DNA of 21,584 nt, taken from Priapulus caudatus (lineage: Eukaryota; Priapulida; Priapulimorpha; Priapulimorphida; Priapulidae). The notes beneath the pieces are model-generated. The model worked only from the letters and a program-made list of their open reading frames with translations, was not told the DNA's origin and searched no databases. The position numbers and the translations under genes were made by a program. Of the stretch, positions 8,868 to 18,061 are shown piece by piece. The stretch covers positions 249,367 through 270,950 of the forward strand of contig NW_014577713.1 of NCBI RefSeq assembly GCF_000485595.1. Reading direction: 5' to 3'. Position 1 is the first letter of the stretch. The number at the start of each line of letters is the position of its first letter.

Positions 8868-11107
8868 ATGAGGTGCGCGGTGTCTCTACTGCTGCTGCTG
8901 TCTTTGCTCTCGTTGTCGCACGGCTACAGAGAGCCGGGAGAGGAGGCCGACTGGTGTGATTATGAGCAGTGCAAGCTGCCGGACTGTCGGTGTAGCGACA
9001 CCGACATCCCGGGCGGACTGCCCGTCCACCAGATCCCGCAGATTGTAATGGTCAGCTTTGATGATGCCGTACAGGACAGATGGAAGGCGGACGTAGGAAA
9101 CGTGTTGTCAGATCAGTGAGTATTCCTTCATCACTCAACATCGTCACGATCACATAGTAGAGTAGTAACCTTTTATTATAGCAATCATAGTTGTAAGGTA
9201 TACATGAATGGCCGATATAGCGCGAGGTAAATATCTACAATATTATTGTCTTCCCAACGTACTTTAATATTTACGTATTTAATAGGAAACGGGTGAGTAT
9301 AGATGCTTGGATGAATGCGGCATAAAACGGTAAAATATTTTACTCGTCTTGTTTTCTCCTTTTTTCAGTAAGAATCCTAACGGATGTCCCCTAGGTGCTA
9401 CGTTCTTCGCTTCCCACGAGTACACGAGTTACCAGACGGTAGAGGAGTACTATAGCAAAGGATACGAAATCGCCTCGCACTCCATCTCGTAAGGAAAATC
9501 CCATTCTGTTAAATTAATTTTAATTATTGGTGTTTGATTTACCGATGCGTCATTATTAACATACGTATATGTCAGTTAGTTACGGTAGTCGTTAATTTAT
9601 AATTATTTCCAATCAATTTCATTCCTAATTTTATTCATGCTTCTATTTCTTGCAGATTCGTAGTAGAGCATCAAATGTTCCTATCATATTTTTGTAACAA
9701 TTTTATTTATTATAAACTATGCACAGTGTGACACTATGTAACTATATGTAATGCTGAAGATGGCGTTTTATTTCACTGACGATATACGATTCCTCGCACA
9801 GACACATTCCTTATCAGGAACTTCTCATCACAATCCTTATCTGTTTTTATTCATTCCTGATAATAGTTATCGTTGCGTTTAAATATAATAATAACAGGCA
9901 TGAATAATAATAGATTATGATTATAATAATTATTCACTCCTGATAATAATTATAGTTGTTACAACAGCCCGCGCGGTCGCATTCCTATAAGAGATATATT
10001 GCGTTTCGAACAGGCACACTCCTTACCAAGATTGGTGGAAGAATGCCAACGAAACACAGTGGCATGATGAGATCATTGGCATGCAGACGATCATTCACGA
10101 ATTCGCCAACATTCCCACAGACGATATTCAGGGAATGAGAGCTCCCTTACTGCAAACAGCTGGCGACACCACCTACAAGTAAGTTAGCTAGATAAATCCA
10201 CATCATAGATCTTTCTCGATCGTTATTATTTGACATCTTCGATCTGTTTTGAGATCAATATGAGCAGTCGTAGAAGTAAAATGATGAACAAAACCGACAA
10301 TCAAATTTATATGCCTTGAAACTGTTCTTCGATACAAAAACTTATAGAGATTCAAACTGAGTTACATTCCCTCGCATAATTTGCATTCGGTTCCACATAA
10401 ATCTAGCTCTCCGAAGAGCGATTCTACCGTACACTGACTGGTCGATTGCAATTTCGAAGCTAAATTATAAATACTCGATGCTTATCGATTATAATCGATA
10501 TTTTTCACTATCGTGACGCAGGATGATGACAAATAACAATCTGAAGTATGATTCCACGATGCCCACACGTCGGTTCACCGACCCTCCGCTGTGGCCCTAC
10601 ACTCTCGACTACAAAGAGAGTAAAGACTGTCAGATCGAACCCTGTCCCGTAGAATCATGGCCCGGAGCGTGGATCGTACGTATTTCAATTTTTCTGCGGA
10701 AATATTTTATGACGATATTTTATTCATATGTGGTCCTGTGTGACAACATCCATTTCTTAGAGTCGCGTTTGTTATGTCTGATCGGATTTAGCAATTGAAG
10801 ATTTAATACTTTAAGACGCAAAATCATTAAATACGTAGTTGTTAGATGATTATATAGCATAAACAAATGTTCTCAGGTGCCTTTGGTGGATTATACAGAC
10901 AAGTTGGGAAATCCCTGCGCTATGGTTGACGCATGCGCACACTCTAATAACGAGGAGGAAGCCTATTGGCTGTTTAAGAGCAACTTCGACAGACATTATT
11001 ATTCCAACAAGGCTCCTTTCGGTAAGGAATCTATCTCACGATTCTCACCCACTCACTCTCCTCCTCCTTGTCCTCTTCGTCGTCTTCCTCCTCATACTCC
11101 TCCCCGC

Positions 11108-11144
<37 letters not shown>

Positions 11145-11273
11145 CTATCTATATGTCGCACTCACTCACTCACTCACTCACTCACTCACTCACTCACTCG
11201 CTCGCTCGCTCACTTTCCCAATCTCCTTCTCTCTACTTTTCTCTCTCCGTCTGTGTGTTTGTGTGGGGAGACG

Positions 11274-11318
<45 letters not shown>

Positions 11319-11828
11319 GAATGAACTTGTACGTATGCACGCATGTTTATACGTAAGACAGCACGTTCTTGTGCGTGGCCTGTGGTAGCCAACGCAACGC
11401 AACCAAACACACTGAATCAGTTCTGTCAGTGTTAACGTATAACACAATCACCTCCACCGCCACCACCTCACACACATTTCTTACGTCTGTACGTACACGC
11501 AGGTATCTTCATGCACACTCAGTGGTTCGCGTACCCGCAGAACGTCGCCGGTCTGACCTTGTTCATGAAGGAGATCGTGGATAAGGACGACGTCTGGATA
11601 ATCAACGTCGGACAGGCGATCGAGTGGATTCAGAAGCCGACGAAGCTATCGAGCATCTTCAATTTCGCGCCGTGGAGTTGCGAGGCAAAGCCGCCGGCGC
11701 GCTGCACCCAGGCGCAGGCGAAATGGTGTCGGTACGTGCTGGACGACGGACAGGAGCGGTACATGCAGACGTGCAACGAGAAATGCCCGCCGAATTATCC
11801 GTGGGTGGGGAACCCCAAGGGCGAATAA
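8868..11828 (+). CDS. Secreted chitin deacetylase-like protein, gene C (six exons, 385 aa)
   Basis: Tandem paralogue of gene B, same strand, same exon sizes and phases. Exons: 8868-9115, 9369-9488, 10014-10178, 10522-10675, 10877-11021, 11503-11828; all junctions are GT-AG. It has a signal peptide (1-19), a cysteine cluster (C30, C35, C40, C42), motif 1 SFDD (63-66), HSISH (120-124), RAP (165-167), WPYTLDY (202-208), and the motif-5 block MHTQWF (281-286). The metal ligands and catalytic aspartate are therefore intact. By hand count exon 1 differs from gene B at 6 of 248 bases and exon 2 at 4 of 120. Exon 6 is much more different, with identical islands inside it. Gly44 of B is Asp in C. Expected to be an extracellular CE4 deacetylase on chitin; substrate and tissue are inferred. 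Confidence 0.94.
9489..10013 (+). other. Intron 2 of gene C, with internally duplicated block
   Basis: This 525-base intron contains CTGATAATA-type blocks at about 9856 and 9946 that match the single block in gene B. TATCAGGAA near 9812 is a related inverted piece. No embedded gene was seen. Confidence 0.6.
11040..11320. repeat. Compound microsatellites in intron 5 of gene C
   Basis: Consecutive (CT)n, (CTAT)n, (CACT)n/(CGCT)n, (CT)n and (GTGC)n arrays fill the 481-base intron 11022-11502. Gene B has no such arrays in its 236-base intron 5. All open frames here are repeat artefacts. Confidence 0.95.
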
Positions 11829-11972
11829 AGGTCATCCAGTGATTCTGCAACCGGACAGTAAACACCAAGTCGCGGTGAATGCTGAATACTGGGGCGTTTG
11901 ACGGTTTCGTTTTTCGAGATAGTTTTTTAAAGGCGGATTATCGTGTTCGGGTGACGAGTTCATCGCAATAAA
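11824..11972 (+). promoter_or_regulatory. Polyadenylation signals of gene C
   Basis: AATAAA at 11824-11829 overlaps the TAA stop as in gene B. Another AATAAA is at 11967-11972. The 3' UTR start (GGTCATCCAGTGAT) is conserved with gene B. Confidence 0.5.
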
Positions 11973-11989
11973 TCCTTCATATTTCTAGA

Positions 11990-12318
11990 TTACAAAAACG
12001 TTTTAACGGTTTAACTTTTTATTCGCGATTATCTCTCGCATTGATACTTCTAAACACGTTATGATGATAGCAATAAATTTATATTTATATGGTGAGACAT
12101 TATTGCACATATCTATTATTATGTATATTATATCTATATATTTTTTTATTCTATAAATATAATATCATAGTCATGAAATAGGCTTCACCTTGCACTAACA
12201 GTTAACAAATCCGGAGCGAATATCCTAAATATTGAGGTCAAATGATTAAAAATTGTCAAATCACGCAAAAACGATATTAATTTTTATATAATTTACGCAA
12301 TTTATTAAATCGATAAAA
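11990..12318. other. AT-rich intergenic DNA, no gene seen
   Basis: TA-rich, with nothing recognisable on either strand. Confidence 0.45.
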
Positions 12319-12319
<1 letters not shown>

Positions 12320-12368
<49 letters not shown>

Positions 12369-13480
12369 GAGAGCCTAAAGTTAATTTCTTCTCTTGATGT
12401 TAATTCGTACTTCTTACGCAGTCCGTCTTCGTTATAGTCCCCTTGAACTTGATACTAATATTTACGAGGTTACGAAGTACTTTTATCATGTCGGCCGACC
12501 GCGATTTCGTCCATTTTATTAAATTTATGCTTCTCAATGACAATCTCATTCTCGCAACCTATGCGATATAAATGCATACCTCTCATTCACACTCTGCGCG
12601 CGCTTAACTACTCAATGCGCAATAAATGTATAAAAGTGACATCGGGTCTCTTAATATGTTGTGTTAATTCGATTACTGTAAGGACTAGGTAATGCCGCTC
12701 ATTGCCTGGCTTCCACAGCAAATCTGCAACTTGCAAACCTATCGAAATGATACGGCCTTTGACGTTGACACCACGCCGTGTTCAATGTCTTGTATATAAC
12801 ACACACACAATTTAAGACTTATTAGCGATGGCTAAGACAGATATCGGGAGATTATAAACTCTATAATTTCATACATTTTCGCTAACAACCGGGCGTAGCA
12901 AATATGCCAGTTCGTAGTTAGCAAAGGTTGTGTGGACGTCACAGGTCACCGGTCATTGTTGACAAAAATCGATGAAAACTCGAGAAGCGGGTGTGCGCCT
13001 CGGGTCAGTACGTATATGTGCATGTGTTCTGTGTACGTCTACACGCACGCATGCTTACGTGCACGCACACCACGCGGCGCCACGCACGGCACGCACCTGT
13101 ACGTGCACACGCACGGCACGAACGCATCTGTACGTGCACACGCACGCACGCACGTGTACGTGCACACGCACGCACACCCACACGCATGTACGTGACACAC
13201 GCACGCACGCACGTGTACGTGCACACGCACGCACACACACACGCATGTGTACGTGCACACGCACGCACGCACGCACGCATGCACGTGTACGTGCAAAAGC
13301 ACGCACGCACGCACGCATGCACGTGTAAGTGCTCACGCACGCACGCACGCACGCACGCACGTGTACGTGCACACGCACGCACACACGCACGCACACACGT
13401 GTACGTGCACACCACGCACGCACGCACGAACGTGTACGTGCAAGCACGCCACGCACGCACGTGTACGTGCACAGCGTGAA
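12320..13480. repeat. Copy 1 of a long duplicated segment: (GA)n, about 640 bp of unique-looking DNA, CACG minisatellite
   Basis: Begins in a (GA)n run (about 12322-12375), continues through about 640 bases that recur at 20758-21430, and ends in the CACG-type minisatellite. The shared part includes TATGCGATA-, TATAAAAGTGACATCGGG- and ACACACACAATTTAAG-containing blocks. No coding potential is evident. It is either a dispersed repeat, a segmental duplication or an assembly duplicate. Confidence 0.85.
13040..13472. repeat. CACG/GTACGTGCACACG minisatellite (alternating purine-pyrimidine)
   Basis: About 430 bases built of CACG tetramers punctuated by the motif GTGTACGTGCACACGCACGC at irregular spacing of about 24-60 bases. 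Nearly every step alternates pyrimidine and purine. Cys/Val/Arg- or Thr/His-rich open frames on both strands are artefacts of the repeat. Confidence 0.95.
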
Positions 13481-14202
13481 GACTGTAGGCATTACAACGA
13501 CACAGATGCATGCGTATGCCGCATTGGCGTACTGTGCGTCGAAATACGAAATATTTTGTCACAACAAGATACCTGACCCGGAAGAATTCGCGCAATGTTC
13601 GGCGCAATGCGCAGACTGTAACGAGCAACAGCTTATTACATTATCGTCTGCTTATGTTTACCCGCGGATGCTCTGTGCATTGTTAGAGTCGCTGCGTTCG
13701 TTGGTCTAGGCGCGCCGCCTACGCGGAGAACAGTGCGGTCTCGCCATACAGGACGCTGACGCAGCTCCCACAAAATCCCGATACATAAGTCTCCATCCCT
13801 ACTGCGACGCGACAGGAAGCATAGGCATGGATCATAGAAATATATAGAGACACTACCGTAGTAATTACTATGATTAGGATAAACAACAATAGGCCTATAT
13901 TTAGGCCTATATTATCGGCGAGCAAAGCCCTGAGAGTTGGCAATACAAACGCGTAACGTGATCGTGAACGCGTGTGTACACAATACTTAGCGTAAACATA
14001 TGTGGAAACGGGAAACCTATCTATAAAAGATACTGTACGTGACAGTTATCACAGCAAAACGCATCTCTATAGAACGAACACATGTCTAGGTATACACGGA
14101 ACACTTTCGCCGTTTCTTTCGAGTATCGTCATATACAATTAACCACCCTAGAGAGCGGACATCAGTGTGTGGACCCCCTATATATATATATATATAGGCA
14201 GT
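13473..14202. other. Non-coding stretch between minisatellite and minus-strand gene
   Basis: Open frames exist (plus strand up to 13709; minus strand 13719-13943 with a hydrophobic run) but lack splice or start support. TAGGCCTATAT is directly repeated at about 13890-13910. A (TA)n run is at 14180-14196. Confidence 0.4.
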
Positions 14203-15165
14203 CTAACATCTAAGATCCATGTCTAATATCAGTGGACACACTACCTCGAGCCAAGCTGACTTGTGTATGCACGGAAATCCACACATGTTCCCTTCCGCCG
14301 CCCCATCACCGACACAACAGTTCTTGTAAGCCCTGTATGCGTGCAATATAGGCAATACATCATAATCAGTAATATATAACAGTAATACAAAATCAGTAAG
14401 ACAAAATAAGCGCGCCATATTTAAAAAGGATATGCGCACTTTGTTCAAGTATAAACAAATAATATTCGACATGCGAGGGAATGCGTACGACCGCAGCGTC
14501 TGGCAGCAAAATGAGCATCTTGTTCTGTTGCGCTTCTGCTAACCGAGTAAAATAAATAAATAAATTAGGTAATATATTGAAATAAATACAATATATATAT
14601 ATAGAGAGACGAGATTCAATGGTTGTTTATGAACTCGTGTGTCGAGAGTGCTCAATACTACCATGAGTAGAGGCAAATATAGGATAAAGTATACGAACAG
14701 CGGTTGTACTTTTTGCCTCGTTTATTGCATACAGAGCCTGTTCGTATGAAGCGAAGGCTCCATACTCATCAGTGCCTAATACAGAGTGTATTACTGACTC
14801 TGTATTAGGCACTGATGAGTATCCATACGAAACAGCTCTGTATGCAATAAACAAAGGCAAAAGTACAACCGTGTCGCGTATAACTTTTATCAATATATAA
14901 TATATTATATATATATATATATCTATATATATATATATATACGTACATGATATGTACGTCGCACGCTAGTATGTAGGCGGCAGGCGTCACCTTTGACCAA
15001 GACTCACCTTGACATCTCCCGTTTGTCGACCGAGAGTGCATCGTCGTCGGCTCCGTACACGGAGCCGCTGACGTTGGCCGCCGCATGCTTGACGCTCACA
15101 CACACGGTGACAACCAACACGAGCAGCACTCTGAAGATGACAGCTGCTATGCGCCCGACCTTCAT
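14203..15165 (-). CDS. Putative secreted cysteine-rich peptide precursor (two coding exons, 95 aa)
   Basis: The minus-strand ATG at 15165 (A at -3) opens an exon to 15008 that ends in a strong donor AAG|GTGAGT. A phase-matched exon 14332-14203 follows the acceptor GCATACAG and runs to a stop. The product has a signal peptide (h-region about 6-25, cleavage probably after A28-A30), an N-V-S glycosylation sequon at 31-33, and an acidic DDD stretch at 40-42. A Lys-Arg pair at 48-49 is followed by a C-terminal part with six cysteines (C58, C59, C70, C74, C85, C95). This is the architecture of a processed secreted peptide (hormone, antimicrobial or other). No family is recognised from the CC-x10-C-x3-C-x10-C-x9-C spacing. 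Exon 1 is well supported by signal peptide plus donor. Exon 2 is weaker because its acceptor has a poor polypyrimidine tract and no polyadenylation signal was found downstream. Confidence 0.45.
14723..14781 (-). ncRNA. Type I hammerhead ribozyme, minus-strand copy (one core base missing)
   Basis: Minus strand: stem I 5' strand 14781-14773, core CTGATGAG (14772-14765), and a 9-bp stem II (GTATGGAGC with GCTTCATAC, one G-T pair) capped by CTTC. Then come GAA, stem III CAG/CTG with a 3-base loop, the cleavage triplet GTA ending at 14730, and the stem I 3' strand TGCAATA. Stem I pairs as GCA/TGC and TATT/AATA across a bulge. The A normally following GAA (position 15.1) is absent, so cleavage is probably impaired unless this is a sequence error. 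Confidence 0.65.
14803..14849 (+). ncRNA. Type I hammerhead ribozyme, plus-strand copy
   Basis: Stem I 5' strand TATTAGGCA (14803-14811), core CTGATGAG (14812-14819), short stem II GTA/TAC with a 4-base loop (14819-14828), and GAAA (14829-14832). Stem III is CAG/CTG with a CT loop (14833-14840). The triplet is G-U-A with predicted cleavage after 14842, and the stem I 3' strand is TGCAATA (14843-14849). All conserved core positions, the C-G and A-U pairs flanking stem III and a GUH triplet are present. Stem II is about 12 bases shorter than in the opposite copy, so activity may be low. A short stem III is typical of animal type I hammerheads of retrozymes and Penelope-like elements. Confidence 0.75.
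14884..14942. repeat. (TA)n microsatellite
   Basis: An almost pure TA run directly abuts the hammerhead element, inside the proposed intron of the minus-strand gene. Confidence 0.9.
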
Positions 15166-15226
15166 TCTACGCGCCAATAAACGCCAAAATTACACATACA
15201 TAGGGTGTGTAATATTTTCCTCGTAA

Positions 15227-15267
15227 AAGAGTCTATAATAGAAAATTATTTTCTATTATAGACTCTT
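15227..15267. repeat. 20-bp perfect hairpin with one-base loop
   Basis: AAGAGTCTATAATAGAAAAT is followed by one base and its exact reverse complement. It sits about 60 bases upstream (on the minus strand) of the signal-peptide exon, in the proposed first intron. Confidence 0.9.
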
Positions 15268-15309
15268 GATACATATATCGTCTTATATTGTGTTTTTTTC
15301 GTCGTCTTG

Positions 15310-15452
15310 CCCCTCCTCTATCTCTCTGCCTCATTCTCTGTATCTCTGTATCTCTCCCTCTCTGCTTCATCTCTTCTGCTCTCTGTCTCTTCTCTCTCCT
15401 CTCTGTCTCTCTCTCCCTCTCTGTCTCTCTCTCCCTCTCTGTCTCTCTCTCG

Positions 15453-15508
<56 letters not shown>

Positions 15509-15545
15509 TCACTCACTCTTTATCTTTCGCGCGCTCTCTCTCTCG
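15310..15545. repeat. (CT)n polypyrimidine tract
   Basis: CT-rich tract with CCT and TGT interruptions, purest at about 15458-15503. It lies within the proposed first intron of the minus-strand gene, where it is a GA repeat in the transcript. Open frames are artefacts. Confidence 0.92.
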
Positions 15546-15692
15546 TTATTGCTATCATTTTCAATTCGATATAACCTTCAACGGTTCTAAGCTACAAGCT
15601 TACAATATGAGATCTGGAGCGCGTTTCCACACACCTAGAGCCGCCGCCTACACTCGCGAAACAGCGAGCGTCACGCTGCATCTTGTACTTAC

Positions 15693-15922
15693 CTCTCCCG
15701 GTATTCCGCAGAACACAATATATGATATACGAGTATAATATATGTGTAAAATCCTCGCTTCCTTGGTAGAGGCTTGTGTTCGGTAGCGACACACGCACGC
15801 ACGCACACGCACGTACACACACGGTCTCGCTGAGTGTAGCGAGGGATAGGGATGTGCGTCTTCACGAGTCTTTAAAGCGATCGTCACTTGACGTGCATGC
15901 CGTATACCTGGTTCGCGAGCTA
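15693..15922 (-). other. Putative non-coding leader exon of the minus-strand gene
   Basis: The minus strand runs from a start predicted about 30 bases after the TATA box to an excellent donor GAG|GTAAGT at 15693/15692. The signal-peptide exon could be joined at the acceptor GCGTAG|A just before its ATG (exon start 15166). The exon contains a CACG-type repeat (about 15788-15822) and short upstream ATGs but no convincing coding frame. Confidence 0.4.
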
Positions 15923-15949
15923 ATGTCCGCCTACGACATCCTCGGACTT

Positions 15950-15957
15950 CTTATATA
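15950..15957 (-). promoter_or_regulatory. TATA box for the minus-strand gene
   Basis: GCGTATATAAG reads on the minus strand, with the TATATAAG core at 15957-15950 preceded by a C/G-rich segment. The surroundings, GC-rich upstream and a purine tract beyond, fit a promoter directed toward the leader exon. Confidence 0.5.
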
Positions 15958-16035
15958 CGCCTCCCCCCGTGCACGCACGCCCCCACGGTTCCTCTGAGCG
16001 GCAGAGATGCGAGAAGCGACCGGTGGGAAGGATAG

Positions 16036-16116
16036 GAGGGAGAAAGAGAGAGAGAGAGATAGCAAGAGAGAAAGAGAAAGAGAAAGAACGAGCGAGCGAG
16101 AGAGAGCGAGATAGAT

Positions 16117-16165
<49 letters not shown>

Positions 16166-16206
16166 GCGAGAGCGAAATAGCGAGAGAGAAAAAGAAAGAG
16201 AAAGAA
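16036..16206. repeat. (GA)n polypurine tract upstream of the minus-strand promoter
   Basis: About 170 bases of nearly pure purine on the plus strand, beginning about 80 bases upstream of the TATA box. GAGA-type tracts at promoters can bind GAGA factors in insects; such a role here is inference. Confidence 0.92.
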
Positions 16207-16404
16207 GCGGCGTCGATATTCAGGGTGACGCACCTGCGACCGTGCCGCTGAGTCACGCCCACGTCGTCTGCCGATGATTTACGGCAGCCGTGCCGTCGGC
16301 GTGTCAGCAGCCGCTAATCCACTGGTCGGCTTCACGCCGAGGTCTAGTTAAACCGCAGGGATAACACGCGACATCCTAATCGCTCTCCGGCATGCCGGAC
16401 ACGT

Positions 16405-16580
16405 GTTCTCTCTCTCTCTCTCGCGCGCGCTCTCTCTCTCTCCTCTCCTCTCTCTCTCTCTCGCGCGCGCTCTCTCTCTTTCTCTCGCTCGTTCTCTCCC
16501 TGTGTGTGTACCTCTTACACACACACAGGGAGAGAGCGAGAGAGAGAGAGTGAGAGAGAGAAAGAGAGAGAGAGCGCGCT
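16405..16580. repeat. Inverted pair of CT and GA tracts with CCCTGTGTG/CACACAGGG core
   Basis: CT repeats with CGCGCGC interruptions are followed by CTCTCCCTGTGTGTGTA, the 5-base loop CCTCT, then the complementary arm TACACACACACAGGGAGAG (one CA unit longer) and a GA tract. The whole can fold into a long imperfect hairpin, or each arm into a triplex. Confidence 0.9.
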
Positions 16581-16589
16581 ATTCTATTC

Positions 16590-17078
16590 ACAAAGCACTA
16601 TTCTTATATGACAAACAAGCAAAACAATTCCAACGAGAATACGCGTGACACGTACTATCAGTCCTGGTACTATCCATGACGGGTACATGATCGCGTGCTC
16701 GTTCTGCTGCAGGCGGGGGTGTTGCCATGGTAACGCCAAGGACGCCGGATTACGTAACTCGGCGACGAGATGACGCGCACAGTGAGATGAGAGATTCTAA
16801 ACGAGAAAAATTAATGCGTAAATAAAACAGCGTTCAAAATGCCGACAGCTATTCTTACATCGTTATGAAATGAATTCAACGGCATGCCACGGTACGCGTC
16901 AGCCACCGAACTGAGGGGTTCGACAAGGGCATGGCTACGGAGTTGTGGTTAGTAAAATCCGATTTCAGAAATACACTTCGCGCATCCCGCCATTTCCTGA
17001 TGCTATGCCAAGTGTGCCGTAGCCTCTGTGTGGGCAAGGAGGCAGCTACCGCCCCCCTAGATTTTGGATCAAAAAGCT
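16590..17078. other. Intergenic DNA, no gene seen
   Basis: Apart from the X-box at 16721 no coding or RNA feature could be supported. Confidence 0.45.
16721..16734. promoter_or_regulatory. RFX-type X-box motif
   Basis: GTTGCCATGGTAAC fits the palindromic X-box consensus (GTNRCC, 0-3 bases, RGYAAC). TTACGTAA (bZIP-type palindrome) follows about 20 bases later. No adjoining gene was identified, so function is unknown. Confidence 0.45.
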
Positions 17079-17228
17079 TCTATATATATAAAGTTGTTCA
17101 GTCGAATTAGTCCGTACTCGCATAACTAGAGAACTCCGCAGCCTAGAGGAAAATCTATATATATAAAGTTGTTCAGTCGAATTAGTCCGTACTCGCATAA
17201 CTAGAGAACTCCGCAGCCTAGCGGAAAA
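17079..17228. repeat. 75-bp tandem duplication, two copies
   Basis: Two units (17079-17153 and 17154-17228) share about 70 contiguous bases with one substitution and a few end changes. Each starts TCTATATATATAAAGTTGTT and ends with CCGCAGCCTAGCGG or its A variant; in the second unit CCGC and GCGG can form a stem. No ribozyme or tRNA consensus fits. Confidence 0.93.
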
Positions 17229-17229
17229 C

Positions 17230-18055
17230 TAAAGATATTTTCAGAATCAGCACGTCTGGGAGGTGGTTCTGGTTGAAACAAAAATTCTAAGGAAGCGTTT
17301 CTCACTTCCCGATCCAGGTTCTACGGTTTAGCATGTGGGAGATCCCCTCAAGGGTAGCATCAGGTTGCGTCGATAGATTCCACGATAGATAGCACGAGAG
17401 GTAGCACAGATAGATAACACAATAGATAACACGAACTCAGTATTATCAGGCTACTCATCGTTGGTTCTTATTACACCACAGAATATTCGTCTTAACGGTC
17501 TAAATAAACACAACTCCACGAAACTACACAGATGCCTACACACAGAGAATACGTGATCAATTACAAGTGATTTCGTACCTTAGCGAGGAGGTTCACGGAG
17601 ACGCTCGGCCGGGGTGAAGATGGAAGGTAGAAGATAGACGGAGAAGTATCGCTGGACTATGTGTGAGAATAACAAGGCACGATCGGAGCGGGACAACAAC
17701 CGGATTATAGGATTAAAAGGATCAGAGCCGAGTCGTTCTCTACCCGCGAGTTTGGCGTCAACAAATCTGGTCCCTATAGATGGGGCAGGTGGACATCACG
17801 GCGGAATCACCATTATATGTCATGGAATGATTTATTGTGATTGCGTCCGTGCCGCGAACTAATATGTACTATCTGTGAAGCCGGCGCTTTCCTACACTTA
17901 AAAAAGTTGAAAAGTTAAAAATTCATTAACAGATTGTACGTGTACGTGTGAATTACTTATTTTACCCTTTTTTCCCTTTACCTACCCCTTTAGTATGTAT
18001 TATTTTTTATTTTTTTATTTAATGTCTTTTATCTTTTGATTTCTTCTTATTCTTT
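17230..18055. other. Intergenic DNA with a degenerate GATAGATAGCAC repeat, no gene seen
   Basis: A GATAGAT(A/T)..CAC repeat lies at about 17373-17432. Short open frames around 17659-17862 have no domain or splice support. Confidence 0.45.
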
Positions 18056-18061
18056 ACTGTT

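Larger units (their letters stand above)
14675..14895. mobile_element. Inverted-repeat element carrying two divergent hammerhead ribozyme copies
   Basis: Two arms of roughly 100 bases face each other around an 11-base centre (14787-14797). The innermost 25 bases of each arm (14762-14786 and 14798-14822) are exact inverted complements. Outward the arms stay alignable through GCAATAAAC, GGCAAAA and GTACAACCG blocks to about 14680 and 14890. Each arm contains a hammerhead core, so the element looks like two monomers of a retrozyme-like or Penelope-LTR-like repeat joined head to head. It lies in the proposed intron of the minus-strand gene. It is probably non-autonomous; there is no reverse transcriptase in the window. 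Confidence 0.7.

Noticed and set aside
12932-13628. Thr/His/Arg- and Cys/Val-rich open frames over the CACG minisatellite (also 21271-21577)
   Set aside because: Open in several frames on both strands because the repeat contains no stops; not genes.
13491-13709. Plus-strand open frame with several cysteines after the minisatellite
   Set aside because: No start codon context, no splice acceptor with a pyrimidine tract, and no recognisable domain; kept only as non-coding DNA.
13719-13943. Minus-strand open frame with a hydrophobic segment
   Set aside because: The hydrophobic run comes from AT-rich DNA with a TAGGCCTATAT repeat; no supporting signals.
14773-14842. Type III hammerhead using the inner hairpin as stem I
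   Set aside because: The base before that stem is G and the preceding base A, which does not give the required U-H at the cleavage site; the type I reading fits instead.
14627-14893. Minus-strand 88-codon open frame
   Set aside because: It spans the whole inverted-repeat hammerhead element; the structure explains the DNA better than a protein.
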